This document shows positions 53,341 to 62,556 of a stretch of 64,000 bases of DNA, piece after piece. The stretch spans positions 1 to 64,000 of the forward strand of contig CAYXVG010000007.1 of assembly GCA_964468205.1 (NCBI GenBank). Reading direction: 5' to 3'. The notes under the pieces were generated by a model. It saw nothing but the letters and a program-made list of their open reading frames with translations. It made no database searches and was not told the origin of the DNA. Position 1 is the stretch's first letter; every line of letters starts with the position of its first letter. The stretch comes from CAWELS01 sp964468205 (GTDB taxonomy: Bacteria; Acidobacteriota; Terriglobia; Bryobacterales; Bryobacteraceae). The position numbers and the translations under genes are program-made.

Positions 53341-54704
53341 TGCTCCGCCTAAGGCTCAGTTCCTTGTTGAGTCTTATCCAGTTTGTAGGTTGCGCGGAGG
53401 GAAACAAGATGCTGCGCTGGAAACAGCGCCGTTTTGCTTCGACCGATCTTGCCACCGGAACCGAGATCGGGAAGACCGCCACGGAGGTGCTGAGAGACTG
53501 GCCACGACAGCCGCGCGCAGCGCTGGGGCGCATGATGCCGGAGCGAGTCGAAAGCGCACCCGATGTGAACTTTCGCGATGTGTTCGGCAACTTCTATCGC
53601 CACTTGCTGCGTGTTCTCCCGCGGGCCGACTTTGAATTTCTTCAAGACGCCTTTGAGGAGTTCGTAGTCGAGGGTTGGAATGGTGTGCTACGCAGGAACT
53701 CTCGTTCCTTTTCGCGTGCGATCCGCGGGAGCACCCAGTGGATCACGACAGACGAAGCAGAAGGAACGGCACATATCGTCAAAGGCACTATTCTGGAACT
53801 CGTTCGCACTGGCGATTTGGAGGGATTTTTCATTGAGCTGGGGCATCGGCGCGAATGCTGGATAAGGCGGGAGTCGCTGAACCAATGGATAGCAGCCCGT
53901 GAGCTGGAATTGGCCCGTTACATGTGCAGTCTCGAAGCCCAGCACACATTGGGCCGGAAGCACTTCACACTCTTGCGAGTGGCGCAGGCCGGGCTTATCC
54001 GTCATGTCAAAAAAGGACCCGAGCGCAACTTCCCAATCGCCTATCACTTCCTTCGCGAAGACGTGGTGAAGATCAAACATGCGTTCGAAAAACACGTTGT
54101 GCCCACACAAGAGTATTCAAAGGCGGGGGACCTCATTGCACTGCGTGACGCCGTCAAGAATTACCTTGGTGGTGATTCCGGGCTCCCCGCCGCCATCCAA
54201 GCCGTCATTGACGGCGTGCTCATTCCAGTGGGGCGTACCACGCGATCTCCTGGGATCAAGGAGTATCTCTTCCTGTCCGAAGACCTGCGCATGTATCGGC
54301 CGGTCTCAAGCATCGAAGTACCTGCCAAGGGGTTTCTCAACTACCGGGAGGCCGCGGCCATGCTGGGGACCAACACCCCCGTCATTCGCGGCTTGGTGGC
54401 ACAGGGAGTTCTTGCCGCCCCAGTCCCTTATCGGAACGGTTTTTCGAAGCTCGTACCCGCCGCAGATGTACAACGATTCAGCGCGCGCTACGTGGCAACG
54501 ACGGTGCTCGCCAAGCGCCTCAACCTCGACGGCAGCTCATTCTCCCGCTACCTGAAAGAGTCGAGCATCCCGTTGCTTTCAGTCTCAATACCGGGAGAGG
54601 GATGGCAGGCGTTCTTCGTTCTCCAAGAGATCGCGGCACGATTGCGAATTCCGTCAGTCGTGCACTCGCGGGGCCTCATCCTTCTTCGGGGTTGCTGCCG
54701 TTGA
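53341..54704 (+). pseudogene. TniQ/TnsD-like fragment fused in frame behind the TniB remnant
   Basis: Without a stop, the tniB frame passes into a region that looks like TniQ/TnsD: a 'WP' segment VLRDWPRQPRAALGRMM, then a helical C-terminal half with HTH-type repeats (TLGRKHFTLLRVAQAGLIRHV and FLNYREAAAMLGTNTPVIRGL). The N-terminal zinc-binding half of TniQ is missing. The fusion is therefore most simply an internal deletion joining tniB to tniQ. Where one family ends and the other begins is approximate. Confidence 0.55.
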
Positions 54705-54940
54705 CTTTCTACTCAAACCGGCGGCCGCCCGTTGAGGCCGTTCGGCGAAGTCGGCAAGAGACGCGAGTTGCGAGAATCCGACCCGCTACGCCAAGATGGC
54801 ACATGCAACACAGGCTTCGGTTCATTGGGGAAATCGCTATTCATTTGGCCACAAGCGCACTTGTACGGGCATGTTCGGATCCACAATAATCGTCTTGCCT
54901 TCTGTGGAGTTCGGCCATGGGTTCTGATTTGGAGAACATG

Positions 54941-55423
54941 ATGAGAATTTCGAAGGCCTTCATCGTTGCCGTCCTGATCGCATTATTAATGTTTCCGGCC
55001 ACAGCGGAAACACAATCGGCACAGCCAGAACCGTGGCGAGACTGGCGCAACGTTTCTCGACTGCAATCCGGGCGCAAGGTCCGACTAGAGACCATGCAGC
55101 CGAAGCGCAAGCTCAAGGGCCATTTCGTATCGAGTGATGATTCCGGCATGACGGTGCAGCTTGCCAACGGCAAGACCGAGACCATCGCCAAGACGGATGT
55201 AAGGAAGGTACTGGCTGAACGCGAGTCGATGAAATACGCCCGACTGATCGGAGCGGCGGCGGGTGGAATCGTGTTCGCCGTGCTGATGGCGAAGACAGAC
55301 GACATAGTCGCTTCCGGGAAGGCCATGTTCGTCGGAATCGGAGCCGGAATCGGTGCTCTTGGCGGATGGGGCGTCGGTGCATTGGGACGACACAGACTGA
55401 TCTACGAAGTTCCGAAGCGGTGA
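54941..55423 (+). CDS. Exported small protein of unknown function
   Basis: A 160-residue protein with a signal peptide (MRISKAFIVAVLIALLMF, cleavage near TAETQS). A beta-rich middle follows (KVRLETMQPKRKLKGHFV, GMTVQLANGKTETIAKTDV), then two hydrophobic segments with glycine repeats (AAAGGIVFAVLM, GIGAGIGALGGWGVG). The pattern resembles small acidobacterial exported proteins of unknown role. GGAG at 54931 favours the ATG at 54941, although an ATG one codon earlier is equally possible. Confidence 0.6.
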   Translation: MRISKAFIVAVLIALLMFPATAETQSAQPEPWRDWRNVSRLQSGRKVRLETMQPKRKLKGHFVSSDDSGMTVQLANGKTETIAKTDVRKVLAERESMKYARLIGAAAGGIVFAVLMAKTDDIVASGKAMFVGIGAGIGALGGWGVGALGRHRLIYEVPKR

Positions 55424-55854
55424 CTTGCGCTGACGCGAACTTTGCGGCGGCCAACCGGCGCGCTGCGAGGGCCGATCCCCATTGCAGTTCTGCGCTTGGG
55501 TAACCCTTGGCGCCGGCTGCGCCCAGCCTCGGCCGCGGGTGCTTCGATGCTTCCGCAACCCGCAGAGGAGACGACGTAGGGGCCCAGGTTCATGGGTTGG
55601 GATGGCTAACGCGTAGGCTTATTCACTAACAGTGGCAAGACTGTAGGATCTTTTCAGGAATCGTGGCAAGAGTTTTCATATCGTGTGGCATCGAACGACA
55701 GTTCTACCTTTGTTTTCAACACCCGCCATCTTCATCTACTCTGGCAACCTACATCCGGGGCGCAATCCACCGAGTATTGATGCTGCGTTCATCCTTCTGC
55801 AGCAATGGGTGGCTACCATGTCAGGTAGAATCCGTATAACTGGGAGATCCATCA
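55424..55854. other. Intergenic region with no supportable gene
   Basis: About 430 bases between two genes on the same strand. A 142-residue frame at 55683-56111 overlaps the following gene in another frame and has no family features. No strong hairpin or promoter stands out. Confidence 0.5.
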
Positions 55855-58335
55855 ATGACGACAAGACTTTTCCGCCCTTCGCTTCGATTCGGTTTCGCGG
55901 CGCTTTTCGCCGGGTTGTTGGTCCTGGGCCTGATCGGCCAAGGAGAGGAGGTGATCGCCGTGGAAATCGGCGAACACAACACCCACTTGCTGCCCCAGGG
56001 CAAGGAAGCGGACGGGATCGTGGGAGACATTGTGCTGCAGAACGCCAACGTTGTGGTTCTGGTCAGCGGCAACCAGCCGCATCGACGGGCGAACATGTCG
56101 ACCGAGTATAACGGCGAGACTCCGGGTTGCCTGTATGACTTCGATGTGCGGGGAGCCGGCAACGACCAGATCACGGTGCTGCGGCCCGGCGGACAGATCG
56201 GCCCGTTGAGCTGGGTGCGCGTGGTGAGCGACGGCAGCGATGGCGGCCCGGCGCGCGTCGAGGCGGTGCGAACAGCGGCCAAGGGAGACGGCCTCTACAC
56301 GCGGCATGAGTACCGGCTGGACCGCGGCGCGAGTCATCTGACGATTACCTCCACTTACCGGAATGAGTCCGGCGAGGCAATGGAGATCCGGCCGCGCCCC
56401 ATTTGGAAGGGATTCTCCGAGGAGTGGACTGCTGGAACGGTGCGGGTGGGGGATTCGATCGATCCTTTTGACAAGCGGGCGTACGCGTGGATGCCTGTAT
56501 CAGGCGAGGAGATGGAAGGCTTTGCCGAGTTGGCAGCGGGCGAGGAGAGGAGTTACGAGGTTGTCGTGGCGGTGGCGGATTCTCCAGCGGCCGCTTACGG
56601 GATGGCGGCCGCGAGGCTTCAGCCGTCGGGCACGGTTACTGGTGTGGTGAAGTCGAAAACAGGGGAGCCGGCAGTACATGCCGCGCTGCTGACGCCGGTG
56701 GCTGGCGAGATGCTGCCGGGGTACCCGGATGCCGCGGGACGCTTCGAGATCCCGCTGCCGGTGGGGGTCTACAAACTGCGCTTTGAAGATCTCGGGCGAG
56801 ACAGTTTCGAGCGCGAAGTCTCCGTGACGAACAACCAGACCGCCCGACTTGATCTTGAACTCGAGCCTGCCTCGACCCTGCGTTTGATCGTGAACGACGC
56901 GCAGGGTGGACCGTCTCCTTGCAAGGTCCAAGTGATTGGCGTCGATGGCGCCGAGACTCCCGACTTTGGCACGCACTACCGTGCCTACGGCAACGACCAC
57001 CAATACCAGTCGCACGACGGGCGGTTTACACAGCAGACTCCGCCGGGCAAGTACCTGGTGCGCATCACGCGGGGTCCGGAGTACGAACTCGTGGAGCGGC
57101 GAGTGGAGTTGCATCCGGGCGAAACCGTGACAGTGGAGGCGTCGCTCGAGCGCACCGTTGATACGTCCGGCTGGATTGCGGCCGACTTTCACGCCCACTC
57201 GACCCCCAGCGGCGACAACTACTGCAAGACGGACGACCGCATCATCAACTTCGCCGCCGAGCATCTCGAGTTCGTGCCTACCACCGAGCACAACCGCCTC
57301 TATGACTGGGCGCCGCACATCAAGCGCCTGGGCTTGGAAGAACAGTTGAAAACGGTGGTCGGCATCGAGTTGACGGGGCGCGGACAGCACTTCAACTCCT
57401 TCCCTCTGCAGGTGGTTCCGTTCGCCCAGGACGGCGGGGCTCCGCGGTGGCAGTTCGATCCGCGGATCAACGCCGTGGTGCTGCGGGACCTGTTCGAGGG
57501 CGGGCCGGAGCGCTGGGTGCAAGCGAATCACCCGATCGTGGGATCCGTATTTAACGACCGGAATGGAGACGGGGTCTTCGACGGCGGTTTCCGGGGGCTC
57601 GAAGAGCTGGTGGACGCAGCAGAAGTGTGGAGTACGGAGATTCTCAATCCCAATCCGTTCTACGAACGGGAATACAACGGAAAGACGACGACGCGGGAGA
57701 ACCGGACTTTCGCCTGGCTGCAGATGTTGAACCAGGGCCGCCATGTCTGGTGCGTGGCCGTCAGCGACGCGCACCGGATCTTCGGTAACGGAGCCGGTAG
57801 CTGGCGGACCTATGTCTCCAGCTCAACTGACAAGCCGGCGGAGATCGATCACAAAGAGATCATCCGGAATGCAAAGGCAGGCCGGATGATGGTTACCAAC
57901 GGGCCGTTCCTGGAGGTGACGACGGCGGACGGGTTGCCGATTGGGTCGTCGGTGATCTCGGTTGGGACGATGGACCTAAATGTGAAAGTGCAAGCACCGG
58001 CCTGGATGGAAATCGACCGGGTCCAGATCCTTGCCAACGGCCGGCAACGGCCGCAAGACAACTACACCCGTAATTCTCATCCGGCGATGTTCCGGAAAGG
58101 CGTAGTGCGGTTCGAAGAGACACTGACGGTGAAGATGCAGGAAGACACGCATCTTATCGTGGTGGCGACCGGCGAGGGCGGGACGCTGGAAAAAGGTTGG
58201 GGACGTAGTTGGGAGTCGGGGATGCACCCGCTCGCCTATACGAATCCGATCTATGTCGACGTGGACGGCAAGGGCTTCGAAGCGAACGGCGACCCATTGG
58301 ACCATCCGCTGGTGACGGCCGGGGCGAGCGATTGA
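55855..58335 (+). CDS. Exported CehA/McbA-type PHP-domain metallohydrolase
   Basis: An 826-residue exported protein. N-terminal hydrophobic segment (FAALFAGLLVLGLIG) for export; residues about 40-265 are beta-rich. Residues about 265-340 contain a carboxypeptidase-regulatory-like fold (VTGVVKSKTGEPAVHAALLT). Then comes a PHP-type metal site: ADFHAHSTPSGD near residue 443, TTEHNRL near 478, and VSDAHR near 640, as in CehA/McbA hydrolases. These break carbamates or other esters; the actual substrate is unknown. It is not flanked by an obvious operon. Confidence 0.8.
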   Translation: MTTRLFRPSLRFGFAALFAGLLVLGLIGQGEEVIAVEIGEHNTHLLPQGKEADGIVGDIVLQNANVVVLVSGNQPHRRANMSTEYNGETPGCLYDFDVRGAGNDQITVLRPGGQIGPLSWVRVVSDGSDGGPARVEAVRTAAKGDGLYTRHEYRLDRGASHLTITSTYRNESGEAMEIRPRPIWKGFSEEWTAGTVRVGDSIDPFDKRAYAWMPVSGEEMEGFAELAAGEERSYEVVVAVADSPAAAYGMAAARLQPSGTVTGVVKSKTGEPAVHAALLTPVAGEMLPGYPDAAGRFEIPLPVGVYKLRFEDLGRDSFEREVSVTNNQTARLDLELEPASTLRLIVNDAQGGPSPCKVQVIGVDGAETPDFGTHYRAYGNDHQYQSHDGRFTQQTPPGKYLVRITRGPEYELVERRVELHPGETVTVEASLERTVDTSGWIAADFHAHSTPSGDNYCKTDDRIINFAAEHLEFVPTTEHNRLYDWAPHIKRLGLEEQLKTVVGIELTGRGQHFNSFPLQVVPFAQDGGAPRWQFDPRINAVVLRDLFEGGPERWVQANHPIVGSVFNDRNGDGVFDGGFRGLEELVDAAEVWSTEILNPNPFYEREYNGKTTTRENRTFAWLQMLNQGRHVWCVAVSDAHRIFGNGAGSWRTYVSSSTDKPAEIDHKEIIRNAKAGRMMVTNGPFLEVTTADGLPIGSSVISVGTMDLNVKVQAPAWMEIDRVQILANGRQRPQDNYTRNSHPAMFRKGVVRFEETLTVKMQEDTHLIVVATGEGGTLEKGWGRSWESGMHPLAYTNPIYVDVDGKGFEANGDPLDHPLVTAGASD

Positions 58336-58353
58336 TCCCGGCGCAGACGCCCG

Positions 58354-58965
58354 TTAATCCTGCCGCCGGAACACCTTGCCGGGAGTCGTGAAGTGACGGT
58401 CTGAAACCCGCTTGGCCGGTGTTGGCTCGATTGGCTTTCGACCCGCCCACTGGCGCGTGTATTCATACATCGCAACGGAGGCGGCGACGCTGACGTTCAG
58501 GCTCTGCACCTCGCCAAACTGTGGAATTCTGGCCGTGACAATGCCGGGATAGTCGCGGAAGTTGAAGCTGAATCCGAATTCCTCGTGCCCGAACAGGAGG
58601 GCGCTGCGCTCCGGGAGTTCGAGTTCGTAGATTGCCCGGGGAGCGGCGGGGTCGAAGGCAATGAGTGTAAAGCCGCGGCCGGTCAGATCGTTGAATACGG
58701 TGTCCACTTCGTCGTGGAATCGCGCGGGCACCTTGCGGAAGCTCCCGACCGCGGGCCGGGGATCGAAGGGATGGATCCCGACGAGATGCACTTCGGACGC
58801 GCCGAAAGCCTCCGCGCTCCGGAAGATTTTGGGGACGTTGAAGCTGGCCTTGAGGTGGTCAAGGACCACGGCGAAGGAATGTACGCCGGGCTTTGCCAGG
58901 ACGTTGCGGGCACGCTCCTTTTCGTAGGCGGCCAACATCTGCTCGCGCTTGAGGTCGAAACCCAC
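58354..58965 (-). CDS. SpoU/TrmH-family RNA methyltransferase
   Basis: A 203-residue SPOUT-type methyltransferase. NVPKIFRSAEAFGASEVHLVG (motif 1, near residue 43), ALLFGHEEFGFS (motif 2) and VQSLNVSVAASVAMYEYTRQ (motif 3, near residue 154) are in order. No N-terminal RNA-binding L30e-like domain is present. It should methylate a ribose 2'-OH in tRNA or rRNA; the target is not evident. The gene lies convergent to the CehA-type hydrolase and divergent from the fourth sulfatase. Confidence 0.9.
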   Translation of the reverse strand: MGFDLKREQMLAAYEKERARNVLAKPGVHSFAVVLDHLKASFNVPKIFRSAEAFGASEVHLVGIHPFDPRPAVGSFRKVPARFHDEVDTVFNDLTGRGFTLIAFDPAAPRAIYELELPERSALLFGHEEFGFSFNFRDYPGIVTARIPQFGEVQSLNVSVAASVAMYEYTRQWAGRKPIEPTPAKRVSDRHFTTPGKVFRRQD

Positions 58966-58994
58966 GTCTCAATACGATTACACTACAGATCAGC

Positions 58995-60371
58995 ATGACG
59001 GATCACATACAACTTGCAAGGCGTGGTTTTCTGCAAGCTACCGGCGCCGGACTGGCAGGGTTGGCCGCCGGGTGCGGCGGCGGTCCGCAGAGACCAAACA
59101 TCGTATACGTTTTCAGTGACCAACAGCATTGGGAAGCGGCGGGATACCGAAACGCGTTCTACGACACTCCCGCGCAGGACGAACTAGCGAAAGAGAGCTT
59201 CGTGTTCGAGAACTTCTTCTGTTCCACGCCACAGTGCTCGCCGAGCCGCTCCTCCATGTTCACCGGCCTCTACCCGAGCGCCACGGGCGTGATGGGCAAC
59301 ATCGGGGCGGCCGGAGGCGACGATCTCGCGATGGAGACGTTCGGCCCGGCTCTGCAGCGCGCCGGCTACCGGACCGGATACTTCGGCAAGTGGCACCTGG
59401 GAGACAACCCCACAGCGCATGCCGGCTGGCACGAGGAGTTCAAGGAGCAGCAAGACCTGGAAGCGACAAATCGCGCCGTGGAGTTCATTGGCGGCAGCGC
59501 GGCGGGCGATCAGCCGTTCGCGGCGGTCGTCTCGTACCTGGACCCGCACGATATCTATTACTTCAAGCGCGACATGGGAGATCTGGCCGGCGTGTCGGCG
59601 AAGCTTCCGGAGTCCTGGGCCCGGGAGGACTTCGACGGGAAGCCCCCGGTGCAGAAGCAGTTCATGACCGATGACCAGGGGACGGCCATCTGGGGCTCCG
59701 AGCAGAAGGTTTGGGAATGGTATCGGGAACACTACCGCTCGAAGGTACGGCTATATGATGACTATCTCGGACGAGTGGTGCAGGCGCTCAAGGATAGCGG
59801 AGCCTGGGAGAATACGATTCTTGTAGTGAGTTCCGATCATGGCGACATGGATACCCACCACCGCCTCATTTTCAAAGGGCCGTTCCTGTATGAGCACATG
59901 GTACGGATTCCGCTGCTGATCCGATTTCCGGCCGGGCTCGGAGGCGCGCCGCCCCGACAGGTGCTGGATTATCAAGGAGTGAACACGGACATTGCGCCGA
60001 CGATTCTCGATTTCGCCGGCCTCGATCCGGAGACAAGGCACGGGCAATCGCTCAAACCCCTGCTAACCGGCGGCGCAGCGCCTCGCCGCGAGTTCGTGAT
60101 CGGCGAATACTACAGCAAGCAGAAATGGGTAAACCCCATTCGCATGATCCGCACGCCGGAGTTCAAGTACAACCGCTATCTCCCTGCGGCGGAGGAACTC
60201 TACGACCTCAAAAACGACCCGCACGAACTCGTCAACCTGGCGGGCGACGAAGGTTATGCCACCCGGAAGCGTGAGCTCGCCGCCGAACTCGACCGCTGGA
60301 TTAAAGAGCAAGGAGACCCGTTCTACTCTCTGCAGGCCACTGATCGCGAGGGAAACGTGCTCAGCGGCTGA
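58995..60371 (+). CDS. Type I sulfatase with exported-protein start
   Basis: A 458-residue sulfatase. MTDHIQLARRGFLQATGAGL is a twin-arginine start (RRGFLQ), with LAAGC as possible lipobox. The metal motif reads VFSDQQHWEAAG (Asp42 with Gln instead of the second Asp), and formylglycine Cys81 is in QCSPSRSSMFTG. GKWHLGDNP and SSDHGDMDTHHR follow, the latter the metal-binding DHG motif. The DQQH form marks it as a different subgroup from the other three sulfatases. It is transcribed away from the SpoU gene. Confidence 0.92.
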   Translation: MTDHIQLARRGFLQATGAGLAGLAAGCGGGPQRPNIVYVFSDQQHWEAAGYRNAFYDTPAQDELAKESFVFENFFCSTPQCSPSRSSMFTGLYPSATGVMGNIGAAGGDDLAMETFGPALQRAGYRTGYFGKWHLGDNPTAHAGWHEEFKEQQDLEATNRAVEFIGGSAAGDQPFAAVVSYLDPHDIYYFKRDMGDLAGVSAKLPESWAREDFDGKPPVQKQFMTDDQGTAIWGSEQKVWEWYREHYRSKVRLYDDYLGRVVQALKDSGAWENTILVVSSDHGDMDTHHRLIFKGPFLYEHMVRIPLLIRFPAGLGGAPPRQVLDYQGVNTDIAPTILDFAGLDPETRHGQSLKPLLTGGAAPRREFVIGEYYSKQKWVNPIRMIRTPEFKYNRYLPAAEELYDLKNDPHELVNLAGDEGYATRKRELAAELDRWIKEQGDPFYSLQATDREGNVLSG

Positions 60372-60592
60372 CCACAATCGGCCCCGTTTGAACTGATCGG
60401 GGCGGCGAAGTGCGGGCCGAGAGATTTGGTGGGGCCGCGCAAAGTCCGCCCACGAAATTAAACCTCCGACAGCGAGCGGATCACCGCCGCCAGCGCTTCG
60501 CCCACACCCGTTTGAAAACAAATGATTTACTACTGATATCGCAAGAGACGGCCTAGCGGCAGAGAAAAGACGCTCCTCCATTGAAAAAGTTA

Positions 60593-60662
60593 TTGCAATC
60601 CACTTGGCGCTGTGTCAGAATGGGGTGGTCAAAGGTGGCCCATAGGGGTCGTAGGTGGTCGA
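60593..60662 (+). promoter_or_regulatory. mraZ promoter with four decameric MraZ-type repeats
   Basis: A sigma70-like pair, TTGCAA (60593-60598) and CAGAAT (60616-60621), is spaced by 17 bases. Immediately downstream are four tandem decamers, GGGGTGGTCA, AAGGTGGCCC, ATAGGGGTCG and TAGGTGGTCG, covering 60622-60661. The 10-base spacing and GG-rich repeats match known MraZ operators, so autoregulation by MraZ is likely. The start of transcription near 60628 would lie inside the repeats. Confidence 0.6.
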
Positions 60663-60665
60663 AAG

Positions 60666-61145
60666 TTGCCAGATGGCGTCGACAATCCGGCCGAGATCCT
60701 CGAACTCGAAGGTTTTGTCCGTGGCAGCGCCGATCCGAAGGGCAGAGTGAAGTGCCCGGCCGTGATTCGGAGGTATTTGGAGGAAACGGGAGAGAGCATA
60801 TTCTTCGTGACCACTTTCAACCTCAAGACGATTCGAATTTACACGCGCGAGAAATGGAGAGAGAACCTCGGGCGGCTTGACAGTTCCACGAGCCCGGCGG
60901 CTCAATCCATACTGCGCATTGCTAAGGCCTATGGTAGTGCGGCTTCGATGGATAAGCAAGGGCGAATTCTACTTTCTCCGGAACTGCGGCGGCGGGTGAA
61001 CGTCGGCGACGAGGAGGTTTACTTCGAGAAGTCGCAGGATCACATAGCGGTTCACACCAAGCAGGTTTACGAGAGTCTGCTGGCGGCGGCCGAGGAAGAC
61101 GTGGAAGTGAAGCTCCAGGAAGTGGCGGAGCTGGGTGTCCGGTGA
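60666..61145 (+). CDS. mraZ: MraZ transcriptional regulator
   Basis: A 159-residue double SpoVT-AbrB protein that controls the dcw cluster. The first half has GFVRGSADPKGRVKCPAVIRR and the second SMDKQGRILLSPELRRRV, each containing the DxxGR motif. The length fits MraZ (about 145-160). I start it at TTG 60666 behind AGGTGG at 60653-60658. An open frame from GTG 60612 would read through the operator repeats and the promoter, so it is not the true start. Followed 9 bases later by rsmH. Confidence 0.9.
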   Translation: MPDGVDNPAEILELEGFVRGSADPKGRVKCPAVIRRYLEETGESIFFVTTFNLKTIRIYTREKWRENLGRLDSSTSPAAQSILRIAKAYGSAASMDKQGRILLSPELRRRVNVGDEEVYFEKSQDHIAVHTKQVYESLLAAAEEDVEVKLQEVAELGVR

Positions 61146-61154
61146 TGTTGGGAG

Positions 61155-62030
61155 ATGGAGCCACAACACTATTCCGTAATGGTGGAGGAGACGCTCCACT
61201 ACCTTGCGGTACGGCCGGACGGCATCTACATCGACGCGACGTGCGGCTTGGGCGGACACGTGGAGGCGATTGCGCGGCGATTGACTTCGGGCAAGGTGAT
61301 CGCGAACGACCGCGACGCCGAGTCGCTCGAGATCGCGAAGCGGCGTCTGGAGCAGTGGAAGGAGCGGGTGGTTTTCCATCACGGCCGTTTTTCGGAATTA
61401 CGGAGTGGCCTGGCCGCGGCGGGCTGCGAGCGCGCCGACGGGCTGTTGGCGGACGCCGGCGTGAGTTTATATCAGTTGACATCGCCGGAACGGGGACTTT
61501 CGTTCTCGAGCGACGAGCCTTTGGACATGCGCATGGATCGCAGCCAGGGCGAGACGGCAGCGGATTTAATCAACCACATCGCCGAGAGAGAATTGGCGGA
61601 CATCCTTTTCTTCATCGGCGAAGAAAGGAGGGCAAGGAAGCTAGCCAGAGCAGTCGTACGGGCGAGGCCGATTCGCAGCGCGCGCCATTTGGCGGGTGTG
61701 ATCGAGTCGGTCTCGCCTCCTCTCAGATCCCGACGTCTGCACCCGGCTACGCGCTCCTTGATGGCCCTTCGGATTGTGGTGAATCAAGAGTTGGAAGAGT
61801 TGGACGCATTGTTGGACAGCCTGCCGGACTTGCTGGCGAGCGGAGGCAGGGCTGTCTTTCTCACTTTCCATTCACTCGAGGACAGGCGAGTGAAGCTACG
61901 ATTTCGGACTCTCGCTCGCGAGGGCCGGGCGACGCTACTGACGAAGCGCGTTATCAGGCCTACCGAGGAGGAGATACGGAAGAACCCGCCGTCGCGAAGC
62001 GCCAAGCTGCGGGCTCTTCAGATGCATTAG
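61155..62030 (+). CDS. rsmH: 16S rRNA (cytosine(1402)-N4)-methyltransferase
   Basis: A 291-residue SAM-dependent methyltransferase that modifies C1402 of 16S rRNA. HYSVMVEETLHYL opens the protein, the SAM motif is DATCGLGGHVEAIARRL near residue 28, and FLTFHSLEDRRVK near residue 240 marks the C-terminus. The usual motif 'DLGVSSPQLD' reads DAGVSLYQLT here, a mild variation. It follows mraZ with a 9-base gap and precedes the ftsL-like gene, as in other dcw clusters. Confidence 0.94.
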   Translation: MEPQHYSVMVEETLHYLAVRPDGIYIDATCGLGGHVEAIARRLTSGKVIANDRDAESLEIAKRRLEQWKERVVFHHGRFSELRSGLAAAGCERADGLLADAGVSLYQLTSPERGLSFSSDEPLDMRMDRSQGETAADLINHIAERELADILFFIGEERRARKLARAVVRARPIRSARHLAGVIESVSPPLRSRRLHPATRSLMALRIVVNQELEELDALLDSLPDLLASGGRAVFLTFHSLEDRRVKLRFRTLAREGRATLLTKRVIRPTEEEIRKNPPSRSAKLRALQMH

Positions 62031-62043
62031 TCGGGGGGAAACC

Positions 62044-62529
62044 ATGGCGACAGTCTCAGCGTTGATTGACAGAATTGTAACCGCAGCGGGAATGCGGGAC
62101 ACACAGGAAGTGATCACCCGAAGCGAACTCGGAGCAGATACCGAACTCCGGCCGTTGCCCAACGAGGAAATCTACTTCTGGGTACGTCAGGTAGATAACT
62201 CGCGGGTGCAGCCCCAGGCGGACCCCGAGTCGACCAAGGTTTGCCTGAAGTATATCGGCAGCGCGGCGCTGGCCGTGGTCCTGTTGGTGGGCGTCCTCGT
62301 CCCCGTGGCCGGCAATCTTCTCGCCGGGTACCAGATTCATGCGCTGGAAAAGGAGCAGGAGAGCCTTCTGCGGCAACAGGCGGAGCTCGAATACCGGGAG
62401 GCGGCGCTGCTGAACCCGGCGCGGCTGGCACGGCTGGCCGAGATTCAGCAGCTCGTCGATCCAGCGCCGGAGACCACGGTACCTTTGGATCCTGCCGCCC
62501 ATAAGGGCGAGTTCGCGCTGAACCATTAA
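62044..62529 (+). CDS. FtsL-like cell division protein
   Basis: A 161-residue single-pass membrane protein with a helix at about residues 76-95 (GSAALAVVLLVGVLVPVAGN). A coiled-coil segment follows (ALEKEQESLLRQQAELEYREA), which is the FtsL topology. The cytoplasmic N-terminus of about 70 residues is longer than usual and sequence similarity is weak, as is normal for FtsL. Position between rsmH and ftsI supports the assignment. It would join FtsB and FtsQ in the divisome. Confidence 0.7.
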   Translation: MATVSALIDRIVTAAGMRDTQEVITRSELGADTELRPLPNEEIYFWVRQVDNSRVQPQADPESTKVCLKYIGSAALAVVLLVGVLVPVAGNLLAGYQIHALEKEQESLLRQQAELEYREAALLNPARLARLAEIQQLVDPAPETTVPLDPAAHKGEFALNH

Positions 62530-62556
62530 GGCGGCGGCCGGAATGGGAGATCTGGG

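Larger units (their letters stand above)
50940..54704 (+). mobile_element. Wreck of a Tn7/Tn5053-like (tniA-tniB-tniQ) element with nested fragments
   Basis: The order tniA 3' end, tniB, tniQ is that of Tn5053/Tn7-like elements, which insert through a TniQ-guided target choice. Here tniA has no catalytic core, tniB has two frameshifts and a mutated Walker A, and tniB is fused to tniQ. Beside it lie a truncated multi-copy hypothetical gene and a truncated vapBC, so several insertion or deletion events have occurred. I found no terminal repeats; both boundaries are approximate. Confidence 0.6.

Noticed and set aside
50940..54704. CRISPR-associated Tn7-like transposon
   Set aside because: No Cas genes, no CRISPR array and no intact transposase are present; the element looks like plain Tn5053/Tn7-like debris.
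56500..57774. A 424-codon minus-strand frame over the CehA-like gene
   Set aside because: It opposes a gene with a complete PHP metal site and a signal segment; it is a shadow frame.
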